Positions 4,565-5,282 of a stretch of DNA of 5,282 nt are shown one piece after another (position 1 is the first letter of the stretch; each line of letters begins with the position of its first letter). This DNA comes from Planctomycetota bacterium (lineage in GTDB: Bacteria > Planctomycetota > PUPC01 > JACPCR01), in the NCBI GenBank assembly GCA_030740295.1, contig JASLXP010000653.1, positions 1 through 5,282 of the forward strand. The letters run 5' to 3'. The notes under the pieces were generated by a model that did no database searches, was not told the origin of the DNA, and saw nothing but the letters and a program-made list of their open reading frames with translations. The translations under genes were made by a program, and so were the position numbers.

Positions 4565-5282
4565 GTGAGGTCAGGCAGATCGCCATCCTTGGCGCCGGCA
4601 CGGTCGGGAGCAGTTGGGCTGGGTTATTTGTGGCCCGCGGACTTTGTGTCCGTTTTTTCGATGCACACGATCAAACGCATGAAGAGGCCATGGAACGCAT
4701 TCGCGCCAACGCCGCGTTTCTTGCCGACGCAGGGCTCGCGGACCCGACCGAATCTAAGCGCGGCATCGAGGCCCTGTCTGCCGCATCGAGCATCGAGGAG
4801 CTCGTGAAAGACGCGGGCTTCATTCAAGAGTCCGTCACCGAATCCTACGAGATAAAGAAAGCCTCACTTTCCCCCGCATCGGAGGCGTCACCTCCTGAAG
4901 CGATCATTGCGAGCAGCAGTTCCGGGCTGCTCATGACCGAATTGCAGAAGGTGATCAAACACCCGGAACGATCGGTGATTGCCCATCCCTTCAATCCGCC
5001 TCACCTCGTGCCGCTCGTCGAATTAGTGCCGGGCGAAAAGACTTCGGAGCATTCGCTGCAGACGGCTCGATCTTTTTTTGAAAGCATCGGCAAGATACCC
5101 GTCGTGCTGAATAAGGAGGTCCCCGGCCATATTGCGAACCGCCTGTGCGCCGCGCTCTGGCGTGAAGCAATCGATCTGGTCGCCAGCGGTGTGGCCAGTG
5201 TTGAAGAAGTGGACAAGGCACTCTACGCCGGGCCCGGCCTTCGTTGGGCCATCCTCGGCACGCACATGATCTACCACCTCGG
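4561..5282 (+). CDS. 3-hydroxyacyl-CoA dehydrogenase-type NAD-dependent dehydrogenase, lambda-crystallin/carnitine dehydrogenase-like (3' end outside window)
   Basis: The first 240 codons are present. Residues 7-16 are the Rossmann dinucleotide motif (IAILGAGTVG, Gly 11, 13 and 16), and Asp34 at the end of the second strand predicts NAD rather than NADP. The catalytic set of the 3-hydroxyacyl-CoA dehydrogenase superfamily is complete: Ser121 in the ASSSSG loop, His142 in AHPFNPP, Glu154 in VELVPG (12 residues after the His, the usual spacing) and Asn193 in ANRL. The long VPLVELVPGEKT stretch and the GPGLRWA segment at 224-230 point to the branch with lambda-crystallin (L-gulonate 3-dehydrogenase) and bacterial L-carnitine 3-dehydrogenase, rather than the fatty-acid beta-oxidation FadB type. 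It would be a cytoplasmic enzyme oxidising a 3-hydroxy acid or acyl-CoA; the exact substrate cannot be read. The fragment covers the NAD domain and the start of the C-terminal helical domain. No in-frame start lies upstream before a stop at 4543-4545, so ATG4561 is firm. It lacks its own Shine-Dalgarno site and overlaps a 16-codon frame. Confidence 0.9.
   Translation, partial: MSEVRQIAILGAGTVGSSWAGLFVARGLCVRFFDAHDQTHEEAMERIRANAAFLADAGLADPTESKRGIEALSAASSIEELVKDAGFIQESVTESYEIKKASLSPASEASPPEAIIASSSSGLLMTELQKVIKHPERSVIAHPFNPPHLVPLVELVPGEKTSEHSLQTARSFFESIGKIPVVLNKEVPGHIANRLCAALWREAIDLVASGVASVEEVDKALYAGPGLRWAILGTHMIYHL

Noticed and set aside
4565..5277. Several short frames on both strands over the dehydrogenase
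   Set aside because: All conflict with the frame from 4561, which carries the complete Rossmann and catalytic motif set.

Overview
The window looks like chromosomal DNA from a Gram-negative-type bacterium of fairly high GC content (estimated by eye, not computed). The evidence for this is Shine-Dalgarno-type starts, a Sec signal peptide on a very long helical protein, and a lambda-crystallin/carnitine-type dehydrogenase gene. I cannot place it in a phylum. The GATGGTT heptamer run near the left end is a type of short tandem repeat found between genes in several environmental phyla and does not settle the question. There are no RNA genes, insertion sequences, CRISPR arrays or prophage genes that I can support.

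Left part (1-369). The first about 130 bases appear to hold, on the minus strand, the first codons of an ABC-transporter ATPase running off the left edge. The reading frame contains the strand/loop signature that precedes Walker A in peptide-type ABC ATPases. Its likely N-terminus is written through a four-copy heptanucleotide repeat. Between this gene and the divergent plus-strand gene lie a 16-base inverted repeat that could be an operator, a weak sigma70-like promoter and a good ribosome binding site.

Centre (370-3501). One very large gene encodes a 1043-residue exported protein of unknown function. It has a signal peptide, a small predicted beta-rich head, four degenerate repeats of about 45-60 residues, and then a long Ala/Ser/Lys-rich helical stalk ending in a charged coiled-coil tail. 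It matches no family I recognise.

Right centre (3691-4269). After a 189-base leader with an inverted repeat, a second unrecognised gene encodes a 192-residue protein. It has a His/Pro-rich, apparently disordered N-terminal half and a C-terminal half made of two unusually regular glycine zippers (five and six glycines spaced exactly four apart). This is the most striking protein signal in the window and suggests a membrane-inserting or self-assembling protein.

Right end (4466-5282). A candidate extended -10 promoter and a well-placed Shine-Dalgarno site precede a 16-codon open frame. Its TGA overlaps the ATG of a 3-hydroxyacyl-CoA dehydrogenase-type gene (ATGA overlap), which runs off the right edge. 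The dehydrogenase start has no good ribosome site of its own, so translational coupling to the small frame is likely. The dehydrogenase is metabolic and has no evident link to the two unknown proteins. These two are adjacent and codirectional, but the sequence alone does not show that they work together.
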